Translations under genes and position numbers: made by a program
DNA from: Streptomyces sp. ISL-36
GTDB taxonomy: Bacteria > Actinomycetota > Actinomycetes > Streptomycetales > Streptomycetaceae
Assembly (NCBI RefSeq): GCF_018614205.1
Contig: NZ_JAGGOS010000001.1
Span: 1-54,775, forward strand
Reading direction: 5' to 3'
Length of the DNA stretch: 54,775 bases
Part shown: positions 25,363-35,956 of the stretch, in pieces
Layout: the number at the start of each line of letters is the position of its first letter
How positions within the stretch are numbered: the stretch's first letter is position 1
Notes under the pieces: generated by a model
The model's input: the letters and a program-made list of their open reading frames with translations, nothing else
Told to the model about the DNA's origin: nothing
Databases searched by the model: none

Positions 25363-26721
25363 TCAGCCTTCCTGCCGGACCCGCAGGACGATCTTGTTGA
25401 CGATCCACAGCCCGATCCCGATGGCGAGCAGGACGCCGGCCCGGATGTACACGTCCGCCGAGCGGTCCGCGAGCGGGCTGGCCAGGATCAGCGCGGTGAT
25501 CGCGCCGAGGACGGGAAGCACCGTCGGCGTACGGAAGTGCGCGTGGTCCACCCGGTCCTTGCGCAGCACCAGGACGGCGACGTTGACCACGGCGAACACG
25601 CAGAGCAGCAGGAAGGCGGTGGTGTCGCCGAGGCCCTCGATCTCACCCGTGGACACCAGGCCGATCGCGAGCAGGGTGACGAAGACGATCCCGGTGAGGG
25701 GCGTACGGCGGTTCCTGAGGACCTTGCCCATCGCACGCGGCAGGACCCGCTCGTTGGCGAGGCCGTAGCAGAGCCGGGAGGCCATCATGATGTTGATGAG
25801 GGCCGAGTTGGTGACCGCGAACAGGGCGATCAGCGCGAAGAGTTTCGGCGGGAAGTCGACCCCGCCGGCCTTCACCACCTCCAGGAGCGGTCCGCTGGAC
25901 TTCTCCAGGGTCCCGTGGTCCACGAGCAGCGAGGAGACGAGGGCCACCAGGACGTAGATGGTGCCGGTGACGGCGACCCCGGTGAAGATGGCCCGGGGGA
26001 AGGTGCGGACCGGATCCTGGGTCTCCTCCGCCATGTTGACCGAGTCCTCGAAGCCGACGAAGGCGAAGAAGCCGAGCGCGGTGGCGCCCAGCACGCTGGT
26101 CATCAGGGCGTATCCGCTGCCGGACGCCTCGAACTCGCCCAGCCGGGAGGGCTCCCCGTCGCCCGACAGGACGGCCCAGGCGCCGATCGCGAGGATGATG
26201 AGCAGGCCGGTCAGCTCGACCAGGGTGAGGACGACGTTGGTCTTCACGGACTCCGAGACTCCGCGCAGCGCGAGGCAGGCGAGGGCGACGATGAAGGCGA
26301 TGGCGATGAGGGTGGGCGGGATCGCGTCCGTGAACTCCTGGAAGTAGTCCCCGCTGAAGGCGCGGGCCGCCGCGCTCGCGGACGAGAGCCCCGAGCACAT
26401 CACCATGAACGCCACGATGAAGGTGAGGAAGGGGACCTTGAACGCCTTCTGCGTGTAGAGCGCGGCGCCCGCCGCCTTCGGGTACTTCCCGACGAGCTCG
26501 ACGTACGACGCGGCGGTCAGCAGCGCGACGACGAAACCGATCACGAACGGCAGCCAGAGCGCGCCGCCGACCTTGCCCGCGACCTTGCCGGTGGTCGCGT
26601 AGATGCCGGTGCCCAGGATGTCGCCGATGACGAAGAGGATCAGCAGCTTCGGCCCGATGGCGCGTTTGAGCGGGGGCTGGGAGGGCTCGGTGGGTTCGGT
26701 GGTGGACGCGGATGTGGCCAT
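25363..26721 (-). CDS. APC-superfamily amino-acid permease
   Basis: A 452-residue transporter with about 12 membrane helices. TM1 carries the APC unwound-helix motif GDILGTGIYATTGKVAG, and TM6-region FFAFVGFEDSVNMAEETQDPVRTFPRAI is the conserved GFE/EE(T) stretch. The topology matches amino acid-polyamine-organocation carriers of the cationic amino-acid type. AAGGGG lies 5 nt before the ATG. Next to the fold-type III PLP enzyme and the hut operon, an amino-acid substrate is likely; which one is not decided. Confidence 0.9.
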   Translation of the reverse strand: MATSASTTEPTEPSQPPLKRAIGPKLLILFVIGDILGTGIYATTGKVAGKVGGALWLPFVIGFVVALLTAASYVELVGKYPKAAGAALYTQKAFKVPFLTFIVAFMVMCSGLSSASAAARAFSGDYFQEFTDAIPPTLIAIAFIVALACLALRGVSESVKTNVVLTLVELTGLLIILAIGAWAVLSGDGEPSRLGEFEASGSGYALMTSVLGATALGFFAFVGFEDSVNMAEETQDPVRTFPRAIFTGVAVTGTIYVLVALVSSLLVDHGTLEKSSGPLLEVVKAGGVDFPPKLFALIALFAVTNSALINIMMASRLCYGLANERVLPRAMGKVLRNRRTPLTGIVFVTLLAIGLVSTGEIEGLGDTTAFLLLCVFAVVNVAVLVLRKDRVDHAHFRTPTVLPVLGAITALILASPLADRSADVYIRAGVLLAIGIGLWIVNKIVLRVRQEG

Positions 26722-26822
26722 GGGGACCCCTTTCCCGTTTGCCGATGGGAAGGTCCCTGCCCCGCGGGCGTCGGGCTGATGCCCACGGCGCTGTCACTCG
26801 TACGTCCGGTCGGCGTACGCGG

Positions 26823-27287
26823 TCAGCCCCGGCGCTCCACCGAGGCGGCCACGTCGTCCAGGTCCCTGGCGAGGGCCCGGCTCACGGCCTTGGCGCCGAG
26901 GCCGCTGACGAGCCTGGCCAGCGGGCCCATGGAGCGGCCGGCGGAGGGGCTCGCCGAGAACGTCATCCGTACCGTCGTCGCCCCGGCCCCGTCGGGGCGC
27001 AGCGCGATCTCCGAGACGTAGCGCATGCCGTGGGAGTCGGCCACCGTCACATAGCGGTCGGGCGGCTCGCTCTCGGTCACGGTCATCTCCTCCGTGGCCT
27101 CCTTGCCGAGCATCTTCCGCGTCTCGCGCCAGCGGGTGCCGACCCCGAAGACGCCCTCCGTGAGCACCTCGACCCGGCTCACCCCGCTGAGCACCCGCTC
27201 CATGTCCTTCAGGTCGGTCAGCGTCTCCCAGACCGGCCCGGGGGACGCCTGGATCCGGCGTTCGACGACGACGCTCTTGGTGGCCAT
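26823..27287 (-). CDS. SRPBCC-family protein
   Basis: A 154-residue START-like fold protein (VVVERRIQASPGPVWETLTDLKDMERVLSGVSRVEVL ... SHGMRYVSEIALRPDG), the SRPBCC/polyketide-cyclase superfamily that binds hydrophobic ligands. No catalytic signature is evident. It follows the PLP enzyme by about 23 bp and is probably co-transcribed with it and with the permease downstream. Confidence 0.88.
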   Translation of the reverse strand: MATKSVVVERRIQASPGPVWETLTDLKDMERVLSGVSRVEVLTEGVFGVGTRWRETRKMLGKEATEEMTVTESEPPDRYVTVADSHGMRYVSEIALRPDGAGATTVRMTFSASPSAGRSMGPLARLVSGLGAKAVSRALARDLDDVAASVERRG

Positions 27288-27310
27288 GGCTCCACGGAAC
27301 CACCGGGACG

Positions 27311-28639
27311 TCACTCCAGCAACGCGTCGGGCCGCTCCCCGCCGGACTCGGCGACGATCTCGTCGAGGGTCTGGGGCCTGCGGACCGTCGCGAAGGAGAC
27401 CGCGCCGGCGTCGGTGACGGTGAAGCCGTGGACTCCGGGCCGGGGCAGGCTGTTGTACGCGTAGTGGTGGGCGAAGTAGTACGCGCCGGTGTCCGGTACG
27501 GCGATGATGTCGTCCGGCCGGAGCAGCGGCAGCGCCCGGGCGGTGGCGAGCATGTCGCCCGCGAAGCAGGCGGGCCCTGCCACGTCCTGGACGACGTCCT
27601 GCGGGATCTCCGGCCCGGTGCGGGGCAGCCCGGCCCCGTCGTAGGCGAGGACGCGCAGCGGCCAGGAGTCGGGGGCGTAGACGGTACGGGTGGCCACCTG
27701 CACGCCCGCGTGGGTGACGGCGATGGGGCGGGCGCCGGAGGTCTTCGTGTACTCCACGCGGGCCAGGATCGTGCCGTGCTTGGCGAGCAGCGAGCGGCCG
27801 AACTCGGTGACGAGGCCGTAGCGCCCGTCGAAGAGCCCCGGAGCGGTCGCGGCGAGCAGCTCGGCGTACTCCGCGTAGGTGGGCGTCTCCTCGTCGGAGA
27901 CGAAGTTCACCGGCAGTCCGCCGCCGATGTCGATCGTGTCGACCTGCTGCCGGCCTGCCTTGGTGTTGATCTCCTCGGCGAGCGCGTGGGCGGCGGCGAC
28001 GCCTTCGGCCATCAGGGCGAGCGGGATGCCCTGGGAGCCGGTGTGGGTGTGCAGCCTGCGCATCCACGGCCGGTCGAGGTAGGCCTGGACGACGGCCTCG
28101 CGGGCGCCCTCGTCGCGCAGTCCGACGCCGAACTTGGAGGTGGCGGTCGCGGTGGACAGGGCGCCGATCGTGCCCGCCCCGATCTGCGGGTTCACCCGCA
28201 GGCCGATCGGGCTGGCGGTCGGCGCGGAGGCGACCAGCGTGTCGATCCTGGCGAGCTCCTGGAGGTTGTCGGCGTTGACGGCGATCCCGAGGGCCAGGGC
28301 CCGGCGCAGCTCGGCGGCGGTCTTGGCGGGGGAGTCGAGCACGGTGCGGGACGGGGGGAGGCCGGCCGCCCGGGCGAGGGCCAGCTCGCCCGGGCTCGCG
28401 ACCTCGACGCCGAGCCCGCAGGCGTACAGCAGGCGCAGGACGGGCACGAGGGGGGCGGCCTTCACGGCGAAGGCGTGCAGGACGGGGGCGTCGGTGACGG
28501 CGGCGAAGGCGGAGACGAGGGCGGCGGCGGAGGCGCGGATGCCGGCGGTGTCGAGGAGGGCGACGACGGGTTCGGCGGGGGAGAGGAGGCCTTGCTCGAC
28601 GGCGGCCCGGACGGCTCGATCGCGGCGGTTGGAAGCCAT
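27311..28639 (-). CDS. Fold-type III PLP decarboxylase-like enzyme (LysA/diaminopimelate decarboxylase family)
   Basis: A 442-residue PLP protein. PLP lysine is in HAFAVKA (about residue 59), and ATSKFGVG, HTHTGSQG, DIGGGLPVNF and a C-terminal DTGAYYFAHHYAYNSLPRP segment follow the DapDC/ornithine-decarboxylase pattern. True LysA would normally sit with lysine or threonine genes and has CESGD; here the dimer-interface motif is CFAGDMLA, so the substrate may be another D- or L-amino acid. Divergent from hutU across 139 bp, and followed by SRPBCC and APC permease genes. Confidence 0.88.
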   Translation of the reverse strand: MASNRRDRAVRAAVEQGLLSPAEPVVALLDTAGIRASAAALVSAFAAVTDAPVLHAFAVKAAPLVPVLRLLYACGLGVEVASPGELALARAAGLPPSRTVLDSPAKTAAELRRALALGIAVNADNLQELARIDTLVASAPTASPIGLRVNPQIGAGTIGALSTATATSKFGVGLRDEGAREAVVQAYLDRPWMRRLHTHTGSQGIPLALMAEGVAAAHALAEEINTKAGRQQVDTIDIGGGLPVNFVSDEETPTYAEYAELLAATAPGLFDGRYGLVTEFGRSLLAKHGTILARVEYTKTSGARPIAVTHAGVQVATRTVYAPDSWPLRVLAYDGAGLPRTGPEIPQDVVQDVAGPACFAGDMLATARALPLLRPDDIIAVPDTGAYYFAHHYAYNSLPRPGVHGFTVTDAGAVSFATVRRPQTLDEIVAESGGERPDALLE

Positions 28640-28708
28640 GTGTCCATCCCATCACCGGCACGGGTGCAGCCGCAGCTGTTGACTACAACTATTCATCAGG
28701 CCAGGATG

Positions 28709-28723
28709 TGAATATCTACATCA
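28709..28723. promoter_or_regulatory. candidate operator upstream of hutU
   Basis: TGAATATCTACATCA is 55 bp before the hutU start and shares 11 of 15 positions with the palindrome upstream of the RpiR-type regulator (22126-22140). Its TGAATA is also the right half of TATTCA-N13-TGAATA (28690-28714). The shared divergent region also serves the PLP-enzyme gene. Confidence 0.4.
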
Positions 28724-28778
28724 CATCGTCACGTCGTCATGGCGTCACATCGGAGAAGTTGCCGGAGGAGGCACCCCC

Positions 28779-30439
<1,661 letters not shown>

Positions 30440-30443
<4 letters not shown>

Positions 30444-31651
30444 GCGACACCTTCCACGCCATGTGGCGCTCGCTGCGGCCGATCGGCCGCAGCGACGCCT
30501 CGGGCGGCTACCGCCGCTACGCCTGGACCGGCGCCGACGCCGACTGCCGGCTCTGGTTCCAGATGCAGGCCGAGGCCCGCCGTCTGAACTACGAGGTCGA
30601 CCGCAACGGCAACCAGTGGGCCTGGCTCGGCGACCCGACGGCCGGCGACGCGGTCGTCACCGGCTCGCACCTGGACTCCGTGCCCGACGGGGGCGCCTTC
30701 GACGGCCCCCTCGGCGTCGTCTCCGCCTTCGCGGCGCTCGACGAACTCCGCCGCCGTGGAGTGGTGTTCACCAAGCCGTTCGCCATCACCAACTTCGGCG
30801 ACGAGGAAGGCGCCCGCTTCGGCCTGGCCTGCGTCGGCTCCCGCCTCACCGCCGGACAGCTGACCAAGGAGAAGGCGTACGAGCTCCGCGACGCCGACGG
30901 GATCAGCCTCCCCCAGGCCATGGAGGCGGCCGGCCTCGACCCCGAGGCCATCGGCCCCGACCCCGAGCGTCTCGCCCGGATCGGCGCCTTCGTCGAGCTC
31001 CACGTCGAACAGGGCCGGGCACTGGACCTGTCCGGTGACTCCGTCGGCATCGCCTCCGCGATCTGGCCGCACGGCCGCTGGCGGTACGACTTCGCCGGCG
31101 AGGCCAACCACGCCGGCACCACCCGCCTCGTCGACCGCCGCGACCCGATGCTCACCTACGCCGAGACCGTCCTCGCCGCCCGGCGCGAGGCCGAGTTCGC
31201 CGGCGCCGTGGCCACCTTCGGCAAGATCGCGGTCGAGCCCAACGGCGTCAACGCCATCCCGTCCCTCGTCCGCGGCTGGCTGGACGCCCGCGCGGCCGAC
31301 CAGGGAGCCCTGGACCGGGTGACGGCCGGCGTCGAGACCGCCGCCCGCGACCACGCCGCCCGCCACGGCATCGACCTCACCGTCGTCCAGGAGTCGTTCA
31401 CCCCGGTCGTGGAGTTCGCCCACGCGCTCAGGGACGAGCTGGCCGGGATCCTCGGGGAGAAGACCCCGATTCTCGGCACGGGCGCGGGACACGACGCCGG
31501 AATCCTCTCCGCCGCAGTCCCGACCGCCATGCTGTTCGTACGGAACCCCACGGGTGTCTCGCACTCCCCGGCCGAGTTCGCGGCCGAGGACGACTGCGTG
31601 GCCGGGGTCCTCGCACTCGCCGACGTACTGGAGGGCCTCGCGTGCGCGTGA
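30440..31651 (+). CDS. M20-family amidohydrolase (allantoate/N-carbamoyl amino-acid hydrolase type)
   Basis: A 403-residue zinc hydrolase of the AllC/HyuC type. Metal and catalytic residues are visible: [40 protein letters not shown] and GVSHSPAEF. The start GTG overlaps the hutU stop by 4 bp and the stop overlaps hutF by 10 bp, so it is an integral hut-operon member. HutF yields N-formylglutamate, whose hydrolysis normally needs HutG; no hutG is present here. This enzyme may do that step (inference), or act on a related N-substituted amino acid. Confidence 0.92.
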
Positions 31652-33006
31652 CGTACTGGCTGGAGCACGCCTGGCTCGACACCCACGTCGAGCCGGGCGT
31701 CGCCCTGACCGTGTCGAGCAGCGGCTCCGCCGGAGGCGCCGACGGCCGCATCGACGCCGTACGGACCGGGGTCGACGCCCCGCCGCCCGGCGCCGTCGCC
31801 CTGCGCGGCCTGACGATCCCCGGCCTCGCCAACGCCCACTCGCACGCCTTCCACCGCGCCCTGCGCGGCACGGTCCAGGTCGGCTCCGGCACCTTCTGGA
31901 CCTGGCGCGAGGTGATGTACCAGGTCGCCTCGCGCCTCACACCGGAGACGTACCACGCCCTGGCACGGGCGGTGTACGCGGAGATGGCGCTCGCCGGCAT
32001 CACGGCCGTCGGCGAGTTCCACTACCTCCACCACGCTCCCGGCGGCACCCCCTACGCCGACCCCAACGCGATGGGCGAGGCGCTGATCGCGGCCGCGGCC
32101 GAAGCGGGCATCCGGATCACCCTCCTCGACACGGCCTACCTGTCCTCCGGCTTCGGCGCCGCCCCCGACCAGCACCAGCTCCGCTTCTCCGACGGCACCG
32201 CCGACGCCTGGGCGGATCGGGTGTCCCAGCTCAAGGGCCGCGCGGGCGACGGCGTACGGATCGGGGCGGCGATCCACTCCGTACGGGCCGTCCCGGCGGA
32301 CCAGCTCGCCACGGTCGCCTCCTGGGCCGCGGAACAGGGCGCCCCGCTCCACGTCCACCTCTCGGAGCAGACGGCCGAGAACGACGCCTGCCTCGCCGCC
32401 CACGGCCGCACCCCCACCCAGCTCCTCGCGGACCACGGCGTGCTCGGCCCGCGGACGACCGGCGTCCACAACACCCACCTCACCGACGCCGACATCGCTC
32501 TGCTCGGCACCTCGACGACGGGCACCTGCATGTGCCCGACGACGGAGCGCGACCTCGCGGACGGCATCGGCCCGGCGGTCGCCCTCCAGCGCGCGGGGTC
32601 CCCGCTGTCGCTCGGCAGCGACAGCCATGCGGTCATCGACCTCCTGGAGGAGGCGCGGGCCATGGAGCTGAACGAGCGCCTGCGCTCCCGCACCCGCGGC
32701 CACTGGACCGCCGCGGCCCTGCTCCGGGCCGCGACCGCCGACGGCCACGCCGCCCTCGGCTGGGACGAGGCGGGCCGCCTGGAGGCGGGCGCGCTCGCCG
32801 ACTTCACGACGATCGCCCTCGACTCGGTCAGGACAGCGGGACCGGTGCCGCGTCTGGCAGCCGAGACGGCGGTATTCGCAGCGTCGGCCTCGGACGTCCG
32901 GCACACCGTCGTGGGCGGCCGTCATGTCGTGCGCGACGGGGTCCACGACTCCGTACCGGACGTGCCCCTGGCCCTCGCGGACTCGATCGCCGCCCTGCGC
33001 GGCTGA
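31642..33006 (+). CDS. hutF: Formimidoylglutamate deiminase
   Basis: A 454-residue amidohydrolase-superfamily enzyme converting N-formimidoyl-L-glutamate to N-formyl-L-glutamate plus ammonia. Metal-binding motifs [28 protein letters not shown] and GSDSH are present in order, and [16 protein letters not shown] precedes the last. The long N-terminal beta-sandwich stretch ([15 protein letters not shown]) is typical of HutF. GTG 31642 overlaps the upstream stop by 10 bp. Confidence 0.94.
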   Translation: MRVTYWLEHAWLDTHVEPGVALTVSSSGSAGGADGRIDAVRTGVDAPPPGAVALRGLTIPGLANAHSHAFHRALRGTVQVGSGTFWTWREVMYQVASRLTPETYHALARAVYAEMALAGITAVGEFHYLHHAPGGTPYADPNAMGEALIAAAAEAGIRITLLDTAYLSSGFGAAPDQHQLRFSDGTADAWADRVSQLKGRAGDGVRIGAAIHSVRAVPADQLATVASWAAEQGAPLHVHLSEQTAENDACLAAHGRTPTQLLADHGVLGPRTTGVHNTHLTDADIALLGTSTTGTCMCPTTERDLADGIGPAVALQRAGSPLSLGSDSHAVIDLLEEARAMELNERLRSRTRGHWTAAALLRAATADGHAALGWDEAGRLEAGALADFTTIALDSVRTAGPVPRLAAETAVFAASASDVRHTVVGGRHVVRDGVHDSVPDVPLALADSIAALRG

Positions 33007-33023
33007 AGGAGACACCTCTCACC

Positions 33024-34274
33024 ATGAACACGGGCCCCGCGGCGACGAACAGCCCGGCGGCGATCTCCGCCCCCACGAGCGCGAACAGCGCCGTGGCGAC
33101 GGCCGCCACCGCCATCGTCAACATCGCCAGTCTCGTCACCAACGATCCCTCCCTCGGTGATGGAACCCCCCTGGGCCTGATCCAGGACGCGGCCGTCGTC
33201 ATCGACGGCGACCGCGTGGTCTGGGTCGGTGAATCAAGAAAAGCACCCGCCACTGACAACCGGGTCGACGCGGGCGGACGGGCGGTGATCCCCGGGTTCG
33301 TGGACTCCCACTCGCACCTCGTCTTCGCGGGGGACCGCACCGCCGAGTTCAACGCCCGGATGTCCGGTCAGGCGTACGCGGCGGGCGGCATCCGCACGAC
33401 GGTGGCGGCCACGCGGGCCGCTTCGGACGCGGATCTGGAGCGCAACGTCACCCACTACCTGACGGAGGCGCTCCGCCAGGGCACCACCACCTTCGAGACC
33501 AAGTCCGGCTACGGCCTCACGGTCGAGGACGAGGCCCGCGCCCTGCGCATCGCCGCCGCCCACACCGACGAGGTCACCTACCTCGGCGCCCACATCGTCT
33601 CTCCCGACTACGCCGACGACCCGGCCGGCTACGTCGCCCTCGTCACGGGCGAGATGCTCGACGCCTGCGCCCCGTACGCCCGTTGGATCGACGTCTTCTG
33701 CGAGAAGGGCGCCTTCGACGGGGACCAGGCGCGGGCGATCCTCACCGCGGGCAAGGCGAAGGGCCTGCACCCCCGGGTCCACGCCAACCAGCTCTCGTAC
33801 GGCCCCGGTGTCCAGCTCGCCGTCGAGCTCGACGCGGCCAGCGCCGACCACTGCACACACCTGACGGACGCGGACGTCGACGCCCTCGCGCACTCCTCGA
33901 CGGTCGCCACGCTCCTCCCCGGCGCCGAGTTCTCCACCCGCGCCGAGTGGCCCGACGCCCGCCGCCTCCTCGACGCGGGCGTCACCGTGGCCCTGTCCAC
34001 GGACTGCAACCCGGGCTCGTCCTTCACCTCGTCCGTCCCCTTCTGCATCGCGCTCGCGGTACGGGACATGCGGATGACCCCCGACGAGGCCCTCTGGTCC
34101 GCCACGGCGGGCGGCGCGGCAGCCCTCCGCCGCACGGACATCGGCCGCCTCTCCCCGGGCGCCTTCGCGGACCTCTCGATCCTGGACGCCCCCTCGCACG
34201 TACACCTGGCGTACCGGCCGGGGGTCCCGCTGGTGAGCGAGGTGTGGCGCCGGGGAACGCGGATCAGCTCCTGA
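33024..34274 (+). CDS. hutI: Imidazolonepropionase
   Basis: Hydrolyses imidazolone propionate to N-formimidoylglutamate, step three of the hut pathway. Motifs [38 protein letters not shown] and [13 protein letters not shown] match the zinc/iron amidohydrolase HutI. The 416-residue product has an unusual Ala/Thr/Ser/Asn-rich N-terminal extension of about 30 residues from this ATG; a later GTG near codon 24 would remove most of it. Last gene of the operon, 17 bp after hutF. Confidence 0.95.
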   Translation: MNTGPAATNSPAAISAPTSANSAVATAATAIVNIASLVTNDPSLGDGTPLGLIQDAAVVIDGDRVVWVGESRKAPATDNRVDAGGRAVIPGFVDSHSHLVFAGDRTAEFNARMSGQAYAAGGIRTTVAATRAASDADLERNVTHYLTEALRQGTTTFETKSGYGLTVEDEARALRIAAAHTDEVTYLGAHIVSPDYADDPAGYVALVTGEMLDACAPYARWIDVFCEKGAFDGDQARAILTAGKAKGLHPRVHANQLSYGPGVQLAVELDAASADHCTHLTDADVDALAHSSTVATLLPGAEFSTRAEWPDARRLLDAGVTVALSTDCNPGSSFTSSVPFCIALAVRDMRMTPDEALWSATAGGAAALRRTDIGRLSPGAFADLSILDAPSHVHLAYRPGVPLVSEVWRRGTRISS

Positions 34275-34428
34275 GGCCGCGCTCCCGGCTCATGGTCACG
34301 CGAGTGTCGAGAACCTGCCGTGGCTCGGAAGTCCCGCGACGCCGGAGAGACGCCGGAGAGCGGGATCGGTGGGAGCGCGGGCGAAATCAGGTGGCGCCCG
34401 TCGGCGAGGGCATGTGACGGTGCGGACC

Positions 34429-35019
34429 ATGGGCCACTCCAGGGCGTACCCCGTCTTCGAAACGACCGACGCCGCGGAGGCGCACGCGCTTGCGACGCGC
34501 CTGTGCGGGTACCTGGCGCGGATCGATGACGACATGTGGGTGCAGGCCGAGCTGCGTACGCCCGGGGAGGCTCGCCGGATGGCCTCGATCGTGCCGGGGG
34601 CGGCCTTCGACCATGCGGAGGCCCGTCGGGATCCGGTGACCGGCGACTATCTGTCCTGTGACATTGACGTCGCGGCGGCGGACGAGGCCGAGCTGGAGGC
34701 GGAGCTTCCGCTGAGCATGTCGGCATGGGTGCCCCGAGGGGACGTCGAAAGGCCCTTCCTGAGCGCTGTCGGCACGATGTCGGCCTCGATGGACTGGCAC
34801 GGTCTGTGGCCGGAGGACGCGGAGCGCGGTCTCGTGGGGTCGGCGCAGTACGACGGGGTTCAGGTCGTGTTCCACGGTGACGACCCCGAGCTGCTCCGGT
34901 GGACGGCTCTGCACACGGTGTTCGTGCACGTCGACAAACGGTGCGGTCCGGACCGGGCTCGGATGCTCGCCGCTCGGGTGGGTGGCGAGGTGCTGGGGGA
35001 GGCGCGGATCGGTTGGTGA
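34429..35019 (+). CDS. Hypothetical protein, 196 aa
   Basis: A soluble protein with no signal peptide. Its composition is acidic and Trp-containing (DDDMWVQAELRTPGEARRMASIVPGAAFDHAEARRDP; SMDWHGLWPEDAERGLVG; ALHTVFVHVDKRCG). The GC skew of its third positions is weaker than in neighbours and it has few Lys, so it may be a recent or lineage-specific gene. ATG 34429 is used; GTGs at 34414 and 34420 are alternatives. Family not recognised. Confidence 0.62.
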   Translation: MGHSRAYPVFETTDAAEAHALATRLCGYLARIDDDMWVQAELRTPGEARRMASIVPGAAFDHAEARRDPVTGDYLSCDIDVAAADEAELEAELPLSMSAWVPRGDVERPFLSAVGTMSASMDWHGLWPEDAERGLVGSAQYDGVQVVFHGDDPELLRWTALHTVFVHVDKRCGPDRARMLAARVGGEVLGEARIGW

Positions 35020-35132
35020 GCCGCGTCCCGTGCCAGGACGGCGTCCCCGGCCGAGAGCTCACCGAGGCAGAGGCCGGCAGGGTCACCCCGAGGCCTGCCG
35101 AGGACCCTCGGTCGTCACCGGCCCCCTGCCCC

Positions 35133-35138
35133 TAGCCT
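35133..35138 (+). promoter_or_regulatory. -10 box of a probable leaderless promoter
   Basis: TAGCCT ends 7 nt before the racemase-like ATG (35146), and no Shine-Dalgarno sequence intervenes. This predicts that transcription starts at or next to the start codon. No clear -35 hexamer was seen. Confidence 0.4.
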
Positions 35139-35145
35139 GAGGCCC

Positions 35146-35835
35146 ATGAAGACCATCGGCCTCATCGGGGGCATGAGCTGGGAGTCCAGCGCCGAGTACT
35201 ACCGGCTTCTCAACGAGCTCGTCCGGGAACGGCTCGGCGGGCTGCACTCCGCGCGGTGTGTCCTGTACTCCGTCGACTTCGCCGAGATCGAGCGGCTCCA
35301 GGTCGCCGGAGAGTGGGAGAAGGCCGGCGACGTGCTCGCCACCGCCGCGCAGGGGCTCGAAGCGGCCGGTGCCGAACTGCTTCTCATCTGCACCAACACC
35401 ATGCACAAGGTCGCCGACCAGGTGGAGCGGGCCGTCGAGGTGCCCCTGCTCCACCTCGGCGACGCCACCGCCCGTGCCGTCCGCGCCCAGGGCCTCACCA
35501 CCGTCGGCCTCCTCGGGACGGCCTTCACCATGGAGCAGGACTTCTACCGCGACCGGCTCGCCTCCCACGGCCTCACCGTCCTCGTGCCCGGCGCCGACGA
35601 CCGCGCCGCCGTGCACCGGATCATCTACGAGGAGCTGTGCCTCGGCGTCGTGCGCGAGGAGTCCCGGGCCACGTACCGGCAGGTCATCGACCGGCTCGTC
35701 GCCGCCGGTGCCCGGGGGGTGATCCTCGGCTGCACCGAGATCGAGCTGCTGGTGCGCCCCCAGGACAGCCCGGTGGTGATCTTCCCGACCACCCGGATCC
35801 ATGCCGAGGCTGCGATCGTGGACGCCCTCGGCTGA
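35146..35835 (+). CDS. Aspartate/glutamate racemase family protein
   Basis: A 229-residue cofactor-independent racemase with paired cysteines: CTNTMHK (N-terminal half) and GCTEIELL (C-terminal half). It also has GLIGGMSWESS at the N-terminus and GTAFTMEQDFY in the middle. It most resembles the YgeA/aspartate racemase group, which interconverts L- and D-Asp/Glu or related amino acids. Its placement after the hut operon, which yields glutamate, may be coincidental. Confidence 0.92.
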   Translation: MKTIGLIGGMSWESSAEYYRLLNELVRERLGGLHSARCVLYSVDFAEIERLQVAGEWEKAGDVLATAAQGLEAAGAELLLICTNTMHKVADQVERAVEVPLLHLGDATARAVRAQGLTTVGLLGTAFTMEQDFYRDRLASHGLTVLVPGADDRAAVHRIIYEELCLGVVREESRATYRQVIDRLVAAGARGVILGCTEIELLVRPQDSPVVIFPTTRIHAEAAIVDALG

Positions 35836-35956
35836 CAAGGGCTCAGGACGCCTCCTCCCAGCAGCCGGTCTCGAAGGATCGGCCAGGTGGGGATGGCCGG
35901 TCCGGTCGCCGGGCGGGTTAAGCTCCTGCGCCTTTCCTCCGACCGAAGGATCTTGA

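Noticed and set aside
24109..27021. A 970-codon open frame on the plus strand opposite the roadblock, DUF4388 and permease genes
   Set aside because: It lies antisense to genes with clear families; such long frames are a by-product of very high GC3 and its translation is low-complexity Gly/Asp/Arg/Val.
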